From positions 1 to 52,264 of the forward strand of contig JAJFKS010000020.1 in the NCBI GenBank assembly GCA_021773115.1: a stretch of DNA of 52,264 nucleotides, read 5' to 3'. This document shows, piece by piece, positions 8,033-16,552 of this stretch. Each line of letters begins with the position of its first letter. Position 1 is the stretch's first letter. The notes beneath the pieces are model-generated. The model worked only from the letters and a program-made list of their open reading frames with translations. It was not told where the DNA came from and did no database searches. The translations under genes were made by a program, and so were the position numbers. Origin of the DNA: Woeseiaceae bacterium (GTDB taxonomy: Bacteria; Pseudomonadota; Gammaproteobacteria; Steroidobacterales; Woeseiaceae).

Positions 8033-9221
8033 AGTGCTCAAGATGGCGACCGAGCTTGGCCTCCGACCGGAAACAATTGAAAAAGATTACATTCTAGGCT
8101 GGATGCTGTGGGGCATCCGCCAGCGCCCGGCCGTTTCTCGCTGGGCTTTTAAGGGCGGTACCAGTTTCAAGAAGTGTCATTTCGAAACGTTCCGATTTTC
8201 CGAAGACTTGGATTTCACGCTGACAGACCCGGCGCATCTCACCACGGATTTTCTATCTCAGACCTTCAACGAAATAACCGAACAGCTGTCCGAAGAGGTC
8301 GGTATCGAGTTTTTCAGTGACCGATTCACCTTCAAGATTAAGGACAAAGGTGAAGGCCGGTTCTCGGCGCAGGGAAAGATTCACTTCAACGGCCCTTTGC
8401 GACGCAGACAAAGCGTTGCCAGCATTAAACTCGATCTGACCAGTGACGAGGTTCTCGTGCTCGATACGGTCACGAAGCCAGTACATCATCCGTATTCTGA
8501 TGAGCCGGACGGCGGCATACGGGCCACATGTTACGCGTTCGAGGAAGTGGTTGCGGAAAAGATACGAGCGCTCGCTCAACGAGCGCGACCACGTGATCTC
8601 TACGACGTCATACATTGCTATCGTAACCGACAGCTGATTGATAATTCGAAGTTGGTTTATAGCGTGCTTGAGCAGAAGTGTGATTTCAAGAATATCGCGG
8701 TGCCGACATACCAGAGTATCGAGCAACACGAGAAACTGGATGAACTCGAACCGCAATGGGCGAACATGCTCGCCCATCAGTTGCCATCGCTTCCTCCAAT
8801 GGAATCGTTTTGGACAGAGTTGCCGGATTTCTTCTCTTGGTTGGCTGGATTGCAACCTGCGGAAGTCCTCAAGCCGCTGCCGTCGAAGGCGGGGGAGACC
8901 GTGTTTTATCCCGGACGTGTGTCGAACGCGTTCGGAATCGAACCTTATTTGCAGCGCATTCAGTTCGCGGCAGCCAACCGAGTCTGTGTGGCCTTAGGCT
9001 ATCATGGCAAAATTCGGACCGTAGAACCGCTGTCGTTTCGACGTTCGAAGGATGGCAATCGGCTCTTATACGGTTTCGAGCGAGACGCAGGTCATGCCAA
9101 GGCGTATTCACTGAGCAAGATTCAGTCCGTGATAGTGACGAATCAACCGTACACTCCCAGGTACCCTGTGGAAATCAGCGCATCCGGTCCGATCTCGATG
9201 CCTCGCATCCGACGTCAGTAG
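8016..9221 (+). CDS. abiEii: AbiEii nucleotidyltransferase toxin with extra C-terminal WYL-like domain
   Basis: A 401-residue protein. The N-terminal half carries the AbiEii nucleotidyltransferase motifs: KGGTSFKK at residues 46-53 (motif I), FSEDLDF at 61-67 (metal-binding acids) and EEVVAEKIRALAQRARPRDLYDV further on. Family members transfer nucleotides to RNA targets and stop growth; some give abortive infection immunity. AbiEii proteins are usually near 300 residues, so about 100 are additional. Residues about 313-388 (RIQFAAANRVCVALGY, RTVEPLSFRRSKDGNRLLYG, then AYSLSKIQSVIVT and PRYPVEIS) resemble a WYL ligand-sensing domain. The ATG is fixed by overlap with the antitoxin gene. The WYL assignment is my inference from pattern. 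Confidence 0.82.
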   Translation: MIEKNEVLKMATELGLRPETIEKDYILGWMLWGIRQRPAVSRWAFKGGTSFKKCHFETFRFSEDLDFTLTDPAHLTTDFLSQTFNEITEQLSEEVGIEFFSDRFTFKIKDKGEGRFSAQGKIHFNGPLRRRQSVASIKLDLTSDEVLVLDTVTKPVHHPYSDEPDGGIRATCYAFEEVVAEKIRALAQRARPRDLYDVIHCYRNRQLIDNSKLVYSVLEQKCDFKNIAVPTYQSIEQHEKLDELEPQWANMLAHQLPSLPPMESFWTELPDFFSWLAGLQPAEVLKPLPSKAGETVFYPGRVSNAFGIEPYLQRIQFAAANRVCVALGYHGKIRTVEPLSFRRSKDGNRLLYGFERDAGHAKAYSLSKIQSVIVTNQPYTPRYPVEISASGPISMPRIRRQ

Positions 9222-9298
9222 TGCTTGTTCTGTAAACCAGGATTCGAACTACAAGTTGCTCGGAGCAATGCTCGGTCGAGAGTCAGTCTTTGCTGCTA

Positions 9299-9481
9299 TC
9301 AAAGCTTCATATCGTCGGCTGCACGATCAATATACAAGTCGCGAACCATTTGGTCTTCGGTTTGCCTCGCCCAATCAGTGGCATCGCGCTTCAACCGAAA
9401 CGTTTTGCACTTCGTCGGCCAACCTAGCTTGCGAATGACCGCTTTCCATTTGCCCGATAGCGTCTTTACGATCGTTGCCAT
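9299..9481 (-). pseudogene. tyrosine integrase, N-terminal relic
   Basis: ATG at 9481 with an upstream AGGA gives MATIVKTLSGKWKAVIRKLG, then a KTFRLKRDATDWARQTEDQMVRDLYIDRA continuation and a stop after 60 residues. This is the amino-terminal arm-binding domain typical of island-encoded tyrosine integrases of about 330-400 residues. The core-binding and catalytic domains are absent, and the following bases to 9222 do not continue it in any frame I can see. It starts about 100 bases from the tRNA-Phe-derived repeat at 9579, the usual place for an integrase beside its attachment site, so it marks a decayed earlier island. Confidence 0.75.
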
Positions 9482-9578
9482 TGTGAGTTCCTCGCGGCTC
9501 GGCACTGTACCTGTAGTGTACCCGCGCTAAAACGTAGGGAAACGGTCGGCTCCTAAACGATTGAAAATAAAGGGAAAA

Positions 9579-9737
9579 TGGTGGCCAGGGGCAGAATCGA
9601 ACCACCGACACGCGGATTTTCAGAGCGAGTAAGTATCTGATTTTGCTTAATATTTCAACCAGTTACCGGGGCGCTCGTTGCGCTATTTGCAGTACAAAGC
9701 AGGACTATTCAGGACCGAACCACGCAAAATTCACGCA
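9579..9737 (-). repeat. attachment-site repeat A: tRNA-Phe 3' half plus arm region
   Basis: Minus-strand bases 9623-9579 read as the last 45 bases of tRNA-Phe: CTGAAAATCC anticodon loop (GAA), then GGTTCGATTC T-loop, ending GGCCACCA. There is no 5' half. Downstream, 9661-9737 closely matches 18221-18297 and more loosely 35091-35170, ending in CACGCAAAATTCACGCA. The tRNA part is a classical integration core; the CACGCAAAA boxes resemble integrase arm sites. The rest of the gap 9482-9801 has only the relic integrase's upstream region and no other gene. Confidence 0.8.
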
Positions 9738-9801
9738 GTGTTTGATACGCGAAGTGCCGGCGTTTTGGATTGCGGAGCAAAGTAGCCGATCCGGCCCGAC
9801 A

Positions 9802-11112
9802 CTAAGCAACTGCAGCCGTAAGCACCTCGCAGCGCCTAAGGGCCCCCTCGGCAATTGAATCCCGTAATTCAGTCGGAAATTTCTTTGGTAATGCCGCGGC
9901 AGCGTTCTCTATGGCAGCAGGCAATTCATCCACAAGCTGACCCAACGCGGTTTCAACCATCGAATCAGGAATGCCTGCCTTTTTCGCTGTCTGATAGTAG
10001 TGGCGCACTTGAATCTCGTGCACGCGGTAGTGACCGTTGTTGCCAACTGACATGGCAAGCTTTAGCTGCTTGCGTTGGATTTGCTTATGGTCATGAAGAT
10101 GCTGCGCTGACATCACATCATAAAGCGGCGTGAGCTGAAAACCGCCTACCGGATGCAGGAAAACGCTAAAGTTCTTAGCATGACCATCTATTGCCGCGAG
10201 TAGCCAAAAGGCTATTTGTGCCTTGAGGAACAAGAGCTGGTCGTAATCGGGATCGTCACTGCCTTTAAGGAACTCGAACATACCGGCCATGCTCGGTCCG
10301 CCATCAGCCTGATATTTTTTGGTTGGTTGAATCGACAGCGCCTGGCAACAATCTTCCTGTGGAACGCGCAACAGTCGTCCGTCGCTTGTCCAGCGACGAT
10401 CAAACCGCTCGACAACAAGCGCGATTTGACCGTCAAAATCGATAATGTCGGTATCTGCAACGGGAATATTTAGCTCGTCGAGAATCCGCATGCAGAAATG
10501 CTCGTTCTCAACGCTGTGCGTTAGATCACGTCCGTCGCTCTTGCCGATCTGAGGTTTAAGAATATGGGTCGTTGCGGTAGTTCCTGATGGTGTGTGCCAC
10601 TTGTCATCCCACCAAAGAAGCGCTGTCTTGTCTTGCGCTCCCGCAATTGAAATCCGAAAATCTCGATCGTCATCGATGCCCAGTGGCGCGGTCGCAAGGT
10701 TCTTCAGCTTCTCACCGATCTTTTCCTTGCTAATGGGTTTGGCTTTAACCTCACCGGCCTTACCAGGCTCAATGCCCTCCGGCAGGAATTGCAGCGCACC
10801 CACGCAATCGCGACCTATTGCGGCGAGCAAACTATAGGGATCGATGCCGTCAGCACCACTGCGCGCTGCGACCTGCTTACGAATATCGTCGTTGTCTGGC
10901 AGCAGGTTATCGAAGACGGCGATGACCGGATCACCGACATAGCGGTCTTCACGCAGGGGCAAGGACAAGGACACCGGAAATGTATCTTCCCAATCCAGCC
11001 AGCTTTGATCGTAATGAAAATCGACTGCGCCGGAGGTCTCGCGCCGGAGTCGCCCGACAAGTCGTGCGTTCAGGTAGACGTTGAGCGGTGTGCGGGTCTT
11101 CTTCCTTGCCAT
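9802..11112 (-). CDS. hipA: HipA-family serine/threonine kinase toxin
   Basis: A 436-residue HipA. Visible are the N-terminal subdomain (LNVYLNARLVGRL, then FPVSLSLPLRE and FDNLLPDN), the nucleotide loop SIAGAQDKTALL at residues 155-166, the catalytic loop DGHAKNFS at 309-316 and the metal-binding YDVMS at 331-335. All are conserved, so the kinase is probably active. HipA enzymes phosphorylate glutamyl-tRNA synthetase or other translation factors, causing growth arrest and tolerance. The gene starts with an ATG that shares one base with the hipB stop, the normal antitoxin-first arrangement. Flanked by tRNA-Phe-derived repeats on both sides (9579 and the degenerate copy at 11467), it may have arrived as a small islet. 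Confidence 0.92.
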   Translation of the reverse strand: MARKKTRTPLNVYLNARLVGRLRRETSGAVDFHYDQSWLDWEDTFPVSLSLPLREDRYVGDPVIAVFDNLLPDNDDIRKQVAARSGADGIDPYSLLAAIGRDCVGALQFLPEGIEPGKAGEVKAKPISKEKIGEKLKNLATAPLGIDDDRDFRISIAGAQDKTALLWWDDKWHTPSGTTATTHILKPQIGKSDGRDLTHSVENEHFCMRILDELNIPVADTDIIDFDGQIALVVERFDRRWTSDGRLLRVPQEDCCQALSIQPTKKYQADGGPSMAGMFEFLKGSDDPDYDQLLFLKAQIAFWLLAAIDGHAKNFSVFLHPVGGFQLTPLYDVMSAQHLHDHKQIQRKQLKLAMSVGNNGHYRVHEIQVRHYYQTAKKAGIPDSMVETALGQLVDELPAAIENAAAALPKKFPTELRDSIAEGALRRCEVLTAAVA

Positions 11113-11363
11113 CAGAAGAGGTCCTCGAGGTCTTTGCCAGACGCCCTGCCACGCTTGTCGATTATTATTTCGAGCCCGAGCGCTGTGAGCGCGTCCAGCA
11201 AGGTACTGAGCTTGGTCTCGGCCTCGCCCTTCTCAATGCGGGATATGGTTGCCTGGCGCAGCCCGATCCGTTTGCCAAGCTCGGTCTGGGTGAGCCGAGC
11301 ATTACGGCGTGCGCGGCGAATGATCGCCCCGATCTGTTTGGGTGTGCGCGCGATTTGTTTCAT
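11112..11363 (-). CDS. hipB: HipB-like Xre-family antitoxin and repressor
   Basis: An 83-residue helix-turn-helix protein: RRARRNARLTQTELGKRIGL, then RQATISRIEKGEAETKLSTLLDALTALGLEIII, the HTH_3/Xre fold with a short C-terminal beta tail. HipB proteins bind operators as dimers, repress hipBA and hold HipA inactive. The ATG at 11363 has GGGAGG about 12 bases upstream, and the gene overlaps hipA by one base. A perfect palindrome at 11391-11404 overlaps the likely -10 box and is the obvious operator. Confidence 0.9.
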   Translation of the reverse strand: MKQIARTPKQIGAIIRRARRNARLTQTELGKRIGLRQATISRIEKGEAETKLSTLLDALTALGLEIIIDKRGRASGKDLEDLF

Positions 11364-11390
11364 GCGGAAGAACTCCCTCCCGTCTATTTA

Positions 11391-11404
11391 TACGCTGTAG
11401 CGTA
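11391..11404 (-). promoter_or_regulatory. hipBA operator palindrome
   Basis: TACGCTGTAGCGTA is a perfect 6-2-6 inverted repeat 28 bases upstream of hipB. On the minus strand it runs into TATAAAT, a good -10 element, so a bound HipB dimer would cover the promoter. The pairing with an Xre-family gene makes autoregulation likely. Confidence 0.6.
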
Positions 11405-11466
11405 TTAAACACCGTAACCTACTGTAATAACGATGAAAGAAAGAAAGGAGGGCTATGCGGCGGCGG

Positions 11467-11497
11467 CAAACCGCCGGGACACGGATTTTCAGAAGCT
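11467..11497 (-). repeat. degenerate tRNA-Phe-derived attachment repeat
   Basis: The plus-strand stretch AAACCGCCGGGACAC then GGATTTTCAGAAGCTAAA aligns with AACCACCGACACGC then GGATTTTCAGAACGCTAAG of repeat C at about 18160-18190, with small gaps. It is much shorter than the other copies and lacks the CCA end. It lies in the 279-base gap between hipB and the small reading frame at 11643; the remainder of that gap shows no gene. Confidence 0.4.
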
Positions 11498-11642
11498 AAA
11501 ATCGACAACTTACAAAGTTGCAAGAGTACCCAAGGCAACGTATAGCGTGATATCGATTACTGTTAGGTGACGATGTATTACGGTAGATGGTCCTGGTTTC
11601 GGTACCAAAGTGGGCACTACTTTCCCGCCTACAGGAGTTGCA

Positions 11643-11753
11643 ATGGCTGAACGGTTGAAGAGCCGGATCGGCAAAATTGCGTTTTTCAGTTGCTTTCTCA
11701 TTGTGTACGCTGTCGACCCAACGACCTGCGCAAGGAAATCTGCAGGTGAATAA
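11643..11753 (+). CDS. 36-residue leader peptide or small membrane protein before the glucosylglycerate operon
   Basis: An ATG at 11643 lies six bases after a consensus AGGAG and opens a 36-codon frame, MAERLKSRIGKIAFFSCFLI then VYAVDPTTCARKSAGE. Residues 11-24 are hydrophobic. Its TAA stop lies inside the first codons of the phosphatase gene (GTG at 11746), an eight-base overlap that would couple translation. It has a better ribosome site than its neighbour. I recognise no family. It could be a translational regulator of the osmolyte operon or a true small protein. Confidence 0.4.
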   Translation: MAERLKSRIGKIAFFSCFLIVYAVDPTTCARKSAGE

Positions 11754-12579
11754 AATCTTGTCAGAAACTAACAACCATTTGATTGTCTTCAGCGATCTCG
11801 ATGGGTCGCTGCTCGATCATGATAGCTACGACTGGCAGGCGGCCCGGCCGGCACTCGAAATCATCCGGGATCGCGATATTCCGCTGGTCCTGGTCAGCAG
11901 CAAGACGATTGCCGAGCTTGATGCCTATCGCGCGCAGCTGGAGCTCCGGCACCCGGTGGTGGCAGAGAATGGTGCCGCGATGCATATTCCGGACGACTAT
12001 TTCCCGCGCTCGGCGACGTTCTCAAGCGGGGCGATGAGGCGCGCGCAACTGCAGCTCGCCTATACGGAAGTCAAGATGGCCAACGCCTTCAACTGCGAGG
12101 CGTTTTACGAACTCGGCGTGGCGGGCATCATGCGTGCGACGGGTTTGACTGAACAACAGGCGATACACGCGAATGAGCGTAGCGCCTCCGAACCGATACT
12201 TTGGCTCGACAGCGACGATCGAGCCGCACAATTCGAACAGCAAATGAACGTGCGCGGCCTGCGCTGTATCAGGGGTGGTCGCTTTTTACACCTGATGGGC
12301 GATACCGGCAAGGCAGCAGTCGTGCGTGAACTAATGGACGCCTATGCGCGTAAATGGCCGGGCAAGGCACTAACGTCTGTCTCGCTGGGCGACGGCCCAA
12401 ACGATCTCGGCATGCTCGCAATGACAGATATCGCGGTCATTATTCCGGGGAAACACGAACACCGGATGAACCTGCAGACTGAAAATCGTATCCTGAGACC
12501 GGCCTCGCCAGGCCCTGTTGGCTGGAACGAAGCAATGCTGGCAGTCCTTACAGAGCAGAAATACGACGGCGGAGAATGA
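11746..12579 (+). CDS. gpgP: glucosyl/mannosyl-3-phosphoglycerate phosphatase (HAD family, MPGP type)
   Basis: The protein has 277 residues from the GTG at 11746, which has AAGGA nine bases upstream; an ATG at 11677 would add 23 residues of unconvincing sequence. The HAD motif I is DLDGSLLD at residues 17-24 and motif II is the SSKT in LVLVSSKTIAELDAYRAQLE. The C2-type cap continues through the middle, and motif IV is SLGDGPNDLGMLAMTD. It matches the mannosyl-3-phosphoglycerate phosphatase group, which in many bacteria acts on glucosyl-3-phosphoglycerate. Because the next gene is a glucosyl-3-phosphoglycerate synthase, glucosylglycerate is the more likely product, but the mannosyl substrate cannot be excluded from this protein alone. 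Confidence 0.87.
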   Translation: MNKILSETNNHLIVFSDLDGSLLDHDSYDWQAARPALEIIRDRDIPLVLVSSKTIAELDAYRAQLELRHPVVAENGAAMHIPDDYFPRSATFSSGAMRRAQLQLAYTEVKMANAFNCEAFYELGVAGIMRATGLTEQQAIHANERSASEPILWLDSDDRAAQFEQQMNVRGLRCIRGGRFLHLMGDTGKAAVVRELMDAYARKWPGKALTSVSLGDGPNDLGMLAMTDIAVIIPGKHEHRMNLQTENRILRPASPGPVGWNEAMLAVLTEQKYDGGE

Positions 12580-12582
12580 CCC

Positions 12583-13806
12583 TTGGGAGACTTTCACCAG
12601 AACGGTAACATCGCGACCCTGCACAACCTCTCTGAACGACCGGTTGACGAAATTGAACGTGAGCTGATTGATTTTTCGCGGCAACGACTGATGGGGCTGG
12701 TCGTGCCGTCGCTCTACTCGGAGTTGGCGACACCGGCGCTCGAGAATATTGTTCGCGAACTGTCCGCGGTGCCGTACCTGAACGAAATTGTCATCGGCCT
12801 GGACCGGGCCGACGAAGCCGAATATCGTCACGCCCTGGAATTTTTCGGGCGCCTGCCGCAACACCACCGCGTTTTGTGGAACGATGGTCCGCGCCTGCGC
12901 GCCCTGGACGCAAAGCTGGCCGAAAGGGGGCTCTCGCCGAGCGAGCCCGGCAAAGGAAGAAACGTCTGGTTCTGCTACGGCTACATCCTCGCAACCGGCC
13001 GGGCGTCAGCGATCGCATTGCATGATGCTGACATCAAGACCTATAAGCGTGACATGTTGGCGCGCCTGATCTACCCGGTCGCAAATCCCAGCTTCAGCTT
13101 TGATTTCAGCAAGGGTTTTTACGCGCGCTCAAACGGGACGACGTTGGGCGGTCGAGTAACGCGACTGCTGGTGACGCCGCTGATACTCGCACTAAGAGTA
13201 GTTTGCGGCCGCAGCGACTACCTGGATTTCCTGCACAGCTTTCGTTACCCACTCGCCGGGGAGTTCGCGCTACGACGTAGCGTACTCGATGACCTGCGCA
13301 TCCCGACCGACTGGGGTCTCGAGATTGGTGTGCTTAGTGAGATGCATCGCAACCATTCGGCCAATCGCATTTGCCAGGTGGACATTGCCGACACCTACGA
13401 CCACAAGCACCAGGAATTGAGCGCCGAAGACGCTACGCGCGGCTTGTCAAGAATGAGCATCGACATTGCCAAAGCGATGTATCGCAAGCTTGCTATCCAG
13501 GGCGAGACCTTTTCGCTTGAGAAGGTGCGGACAATCAAGGCCACCTATTACCGCATCGCCCTCGATTTCGTCGAACTCTTCAGGGCGGATGCGACGATGA
13601 ACGGGCTGAAATTCGATCGTCACGCGGAGGAAGAGGCCGTTGAACTGTTTGCCGCGAACGTGGTCGAAGCGGGCGCGCAGTTTCTTGAAAATCCCATGGA
13701 CACACCCTTTATACCGCCGTGGAATCGTATTGTGAGTGCGATACCCGATGTATTCGAGCAATTGCGCGATGCGGTGGATCAGGACATGCAGGATTTCGGC
13801 AAGTGA
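12583..13806 (+). CDS. gpgS: glucosyl-3-phosphoglycerate synthase
   Basis: A 407-residue GT-A glycosyltransferase. Conserved blocks include GLVVPSLYSEL at about 38-48, EIVIGLDRAD, the metal-binding DAD in IALHDADIKTY (148-150), and LHSFRYPLAGEFALRRSVL with DWGLEIGVLSEMHRN, the acceptor and donor region typical of bacterial and cyanobacterial GpgS. The enzyme joins glucose from an NDP-glucose to 3-phosphoglycerate, the first step to the compatible solute glucosylglycerate. It starts at a TTG four bases after the phosphatase stop, with GGAG about nine bases upstream, and its stop overlaps the next gene by four bases. Sugar specificity (glucose rather than mannose) is inferred from family resemblance and the phosphorylase downstream. 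Confidence 0.85.
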   Translation: MGDFHQNGNIATLHNLSERPVDEIERELIDFSRQRLMGLVVPSLYSELATPALENIVRELSAVPYLNEIVIGLDRADEAEYRHALEFFGRLPQHHRVLWNDGPRLRALDAKLAERGLSPSEPGKGRNVWFCYGYILATGRASAIALHDADIKTYKRDMLARLIYPVANPSFSFDFSKGFYARSNGTTLGGRVTRLLVTPLILALRVVCGRSDYLDFLHSFRYPLAGEFALRRSVLDDLRIPTDWGLEIGVLSEMHRNHSANRICQVDIADTYDHKHQELSAEDATRGLSRMSIDIAKAMYRKLAIQGETFSLEKVRTIKATYYRIALDFVELFRADATMNGLKFDRHAEEEAVELFAANVVEAGAQFLENPMDTPFIPPWNRIVSAIPDVFEQLRDAVDQDMQDFGK

Positions 13807-15548
13807 CGAAGGCGAAAGCGACGGCGGGAATGCAGCGCTTGCGTGCGCGTACGCGTGCGCACCTCGATGTGATTTACGGCGAGCGTGCACCCGGTCTCGT
13901 TAAGCCGGTCATAGAGGCGATGCGATTCGCCGATGATATTGCTGAACCCGTGCCGTATCAGAATTACTGGGACGAATCCGACTGCTGGATGATTACCTAC
14001 GCCACTTCGATCCATGAGAGTGGCCAGCCCGGCCTCACGACGCTGCAGGCTTTTTGTGACCGTTACCTGGCGGATATCGTCAACGGGCTGCACATTCTGC
14101 CGTTTTACCCATACAGTTCGGACGATGGTTTTGCGGTTATCGACTACTGCGCGGTGAATGAAGCCGCCGGAAACTGGGACAACATACGGTCGCTTGCCGA
14201 CAACTATCGCCTCATGGCCGACCTTGTCATCAATCATGTTTCGAGTCGCTCGGCCTGGTTCCAGAACTTCATCTCGCGAAAAGGTCCCGGCAAGGACTAC
14301 TTCAAGGAAACCAGCCCGGACGAGGATTTGAGCATGGTCGTACGGCCGCGATCCACGCCATTGCGGACTGAGGTCGAAACGGTTGATGGAAAACGCTGGG
14401 TGTGGTGCACCTTCGGCCCCGACCAGATTGATCTGGACTTCGGCAATCCCGAGGTCCTGCTGCGCTTCGTGGAGATCATCCGCTTCTACCTGGAAAACGG
14501 TATCCGCGTGCTGCGGCTTGATGCTGTTGCATTCCTCTGGAAGGAGCCGGGGACAACGTCGCTGCACGACCAGCGCACGCATGAAATCATCAAACTGCTC
14601 AGGACGCTGATCGATTTCTACGATCCTTCCGTCATGCTGATTACCGAAACCAACGTACCGAACCGTGACAACCTCACTTATTTCGGTAATTCGAACGAGG
14701 CGCACGCGATTTACAATTTCTCGTTGCCGCCCTTGCTTATTCATACGTTGCTGACCGGTGACTGCCGCCACCTCAAGACCTGGATGATGAGTATGCCACC
14801 CGCCCGCGGCGGCACAACTTACTTCAATTTTATAGCGTCGCACGATGGCGTCGGCATGCGCCCCGTTGACGGCCTATTGTCAGAGGCGGAGCGTTCGCAG
14901 TTGCTCGAGACACTGGTCGGATTCGGCGGCAAGATCTCGTTGCGTACCGGCCCGGATGGTGCCGCCCATCCTTATGAGGTCAATATCAGTCTCATCGACG
15001 CGCTGGCCGGAACGGAAAGCGGCCGTGATGAGTTTCAGCTTGAGCGATTCATTTGCGCGCATGCCATCATGCTTGCCCTCGAAGGAATTCCGGGCATCTA
15101 TATCCACAGCCTGCTGGGAACCACGAACGACTACGAAGGGCTTGCCAGGACCGGACAATATCGTTCGATTAACCGCCATACCTGGGAACAGGACGAGATC
15201 GTCGCGCTTCTCGACGACCCTGAAAGTATGCAGTCCGCAATCCTCACCAGGCTGGGCCACCTGATCAGGCTGCGCCGTGCACAAAAGGCCTTTCATCCGG
15301 GCGCCGTGCAATTCACCCTGCAGTTGGGTTTACAGACCTTTGGCATCTGGCGGCAGTCAACGGATCGCCGCCAGGACGTATTCAGCATCAGCAATGTTAG
15401 CCGCGAACATCAGTCCCTTGCGCTCGCGAACATCAACCTGGTGAGCACCGATAGCTGGTGGGACCTGATCAGCGGTGAGCGCATCGATGCAGGTCAGACC
15501 ATGCTTGAACTTCGTCCGTACCAGACAGTCTGGTTGACCAACAAGTGA
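13803..15548 (+). CDS. glucosylglycerate phosphorylase (GH13 sucrose-phosphorylase family)
   Basis: The protein has 581 residues from the GTG at 13803, which overlaps the synthase stop as GTGA and has AGGA upstream. It is a GH13 subfamily 18 enzyme: HILPFYPYSSDDGFAVIDY near 97-115, nucleophile Asp240 in RVLRLDAVAF, acid/base Glu282 in LITETNVPN, and the transition-state pair in IASHDGVGM (Asp348). The family includes sucrose phosphorylase and the glucosylglycerate phosphorylases (E. coli YcjM type), which split glucosylglycerate with phosphate into glucose-1-phosphate and glycerate. Location between the synthase and a glycerate kinase favours glucosylglycerate over sucrose. Since it would consume what the first two genes make, its activity must be controlled separately, perhaps by salt or phosphate level; this is inference. 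Confidence 0.85.
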   Translation: MTKAKATAGMQRLRARTRAHLDVIYGERAPGLVKPVIEAMRFADDIAEPVPYQNYWDESDCWMITYATSIHESGQPGLTTLQAFCDRYLADIVNGLHILPFYPYSSDDGFAVIDYCAVNEAAGNWDNIRSLADNYRLMADLVINHVSSRSAWFQNFISRKGPGKDYFKETSPDEDLSMVVRPRSTPLRTEVETVDGKRWVWCTFGPDQIDLDFGNPEVLLRFVEIIRFYLENGIRVLRLDAVAFLWKEPGTTSLHDQRTHEIIKLLRTLIDFYDPSVMLITETNVPNRDNLTYFGNSNEAHAIYNFSLPPLLIHTLLTGDCRHLKTWMMSMPPARGGTTYFNFIASHDGVGMRPVDGLLSEAERSQLLETLVGFGGKISLRTGPDGAAHPYEVNISLIDALAGTESGRDEFQLERFICAHAIMLALEGIPGIYIHSLLGTTNDYEGLARTGQYRSINRHTWEQDEIVALLDDPESMQSAILTRLGHLIRLRRAQKAFHPGAVQFTLQLGLQTFGIWRQSTDRRQDVFSISNVSREHQSLALANINLVSTDSWWDLISGERIDAGQTMLELRPYQTVWLTNK

Positions 15549-16462
15549 ATCTCGACGGGTTCATGCGGCGCAACGGCCTGCCCGGTGCTTTCGCGGAGTT
15601 CGCGAAACGCTGCTTCCTGCCGTTTGCCGAATGGCTGGAGGCTCGCCTGGCTGAGAAACGTGGTGCAACCTGTGTCCTCGGCATTAACGGTGCGCAGGGA
15701 ACGGGAAAGTCGACGCTCGCGCAACTGCTTGGCGAATACCTGGAGAGCGAGCACGGCCGCAAGGTCGTAGTCCTGTCGATAGATGATATTTATCTTACGC
15801 GCAAGGAGCGGCAGGCACTAAGCCAAAGCGTACACCCGCTGTTAAGCACGCGTGGCGTGCCGGGAACACACGATGTCGCGCTTGGAATTTCCGTCATCGA
15901 GCAGCTGCGATCGCTGCGACAGGACGAAACCGTCAGCGTGCCGCGATTCGACAAATCCCGGGACGACCGCCATCCGCCCGGTGACTGGGCGACCGTTACA
16001 GGTCCGGTCGACCTGGTGATATTCGAGGGTTGGTGTGTCGGTTCGCAAGCGACGACAGAAGCCGAATTGCGGGCCCCGATCAACGCGCTCGAAACTTCGG
16101 AGGATGCCGACGGGCGCTGGCGTACCTATGTGAACGGCAAGCTTGCCACCGAGTACGCCGGCTTGTTCGAGGTTTTGGACGGCTTGCTGTTCCTGCGCGC
16201 GCCCGACTTTGACGCGGTTTTTCGATGGCGCCTCGAGCAGGAACAAAAATTGCGTCAGAGTGCCGGCAAGAATGCGACGGCGATCATGGACGACGAGCAG
16301 CTTGCCCGGTTCATCCAGCATTACGAGCGCATCACGCGAAACAACATCGAGGTTTTGCCATCGGTGGCGAACGCCGTCATCGAACTGGACAACGATCACC
16401 AGACGATCTCGCTGAGCTATCCAAATCCCTGCCAGGGACAAACACGTTTCGTGGCTCGGTAA
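15545..16462 (+). CDS. D-glycerate 3-kinase (GLYK type)
   Basis: A 305-residue P-loop kinase related to the plant and cyanobacterial glycerate 3-kinase: Walker A GINGAQGTGKST at residues 46-57, VVVLSIDDIYLTRKER, HPLLSTRGVPGTHD, VPRFDKSRDDRHPP, DLVIFEGWCVG, and a C-terminal LEQEQKLR pattern. It phosphorylates D-glycerate to 3-phosphoglycerate. It starts with GTG overlapping the phosphorylase stop by four bases, like the preceding junction. The product is the acceptor of the synthase two genes upstream, so the four enzymes form a closed loop. The length is normal and no motif is missing. Confidence 0.88.
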   Translation: MNLDGFMRRNGLPGAFAEFAKRCFLPFAEWLEARLAEKRGATCVLGINGAQGTGKSTLAQLLGEYLESEHGRKVVVLSIDDIYLTRKERQALSQSVHPLLSTRGVPGTHDVALGISVIEQLRSLRQDETVSVPRFDKSRDDRHPPGDWATVTGPVDLVIFEGWCVGSQATTEAELRAPINALETSEDADGRWRTYVNGKLATEYAGLFEVLDGLLFLRAPDFDAVFRWRLEQEQKLRQSAGKNATAIMDDEQLARFIQHYERITRNNIEVLPSVANAVIELDNDHQTISLSYPNPCQGQTRFVAR

Positions 16463-16552
16463 GCAACAGAAATTCTACCTGGCCGCGCGTTACGGGGAAG
16501 CCGAGAACACATCGGATTTAATCGCGCAGACGGACAACTCGGGCGGCCAGAT

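Noticed and set aside
9579..9623. Intact tRNA-Phe gene
   Set aside because: Only the 3' half is present at this and the two other copies; no 5' half, D-arm or acceptor partner precedes it.
13779..14843. A 354-codon minus-strand frame
   Set aside because: Opposite the phosphorylase gene, with no motif and an antisense-like composition.
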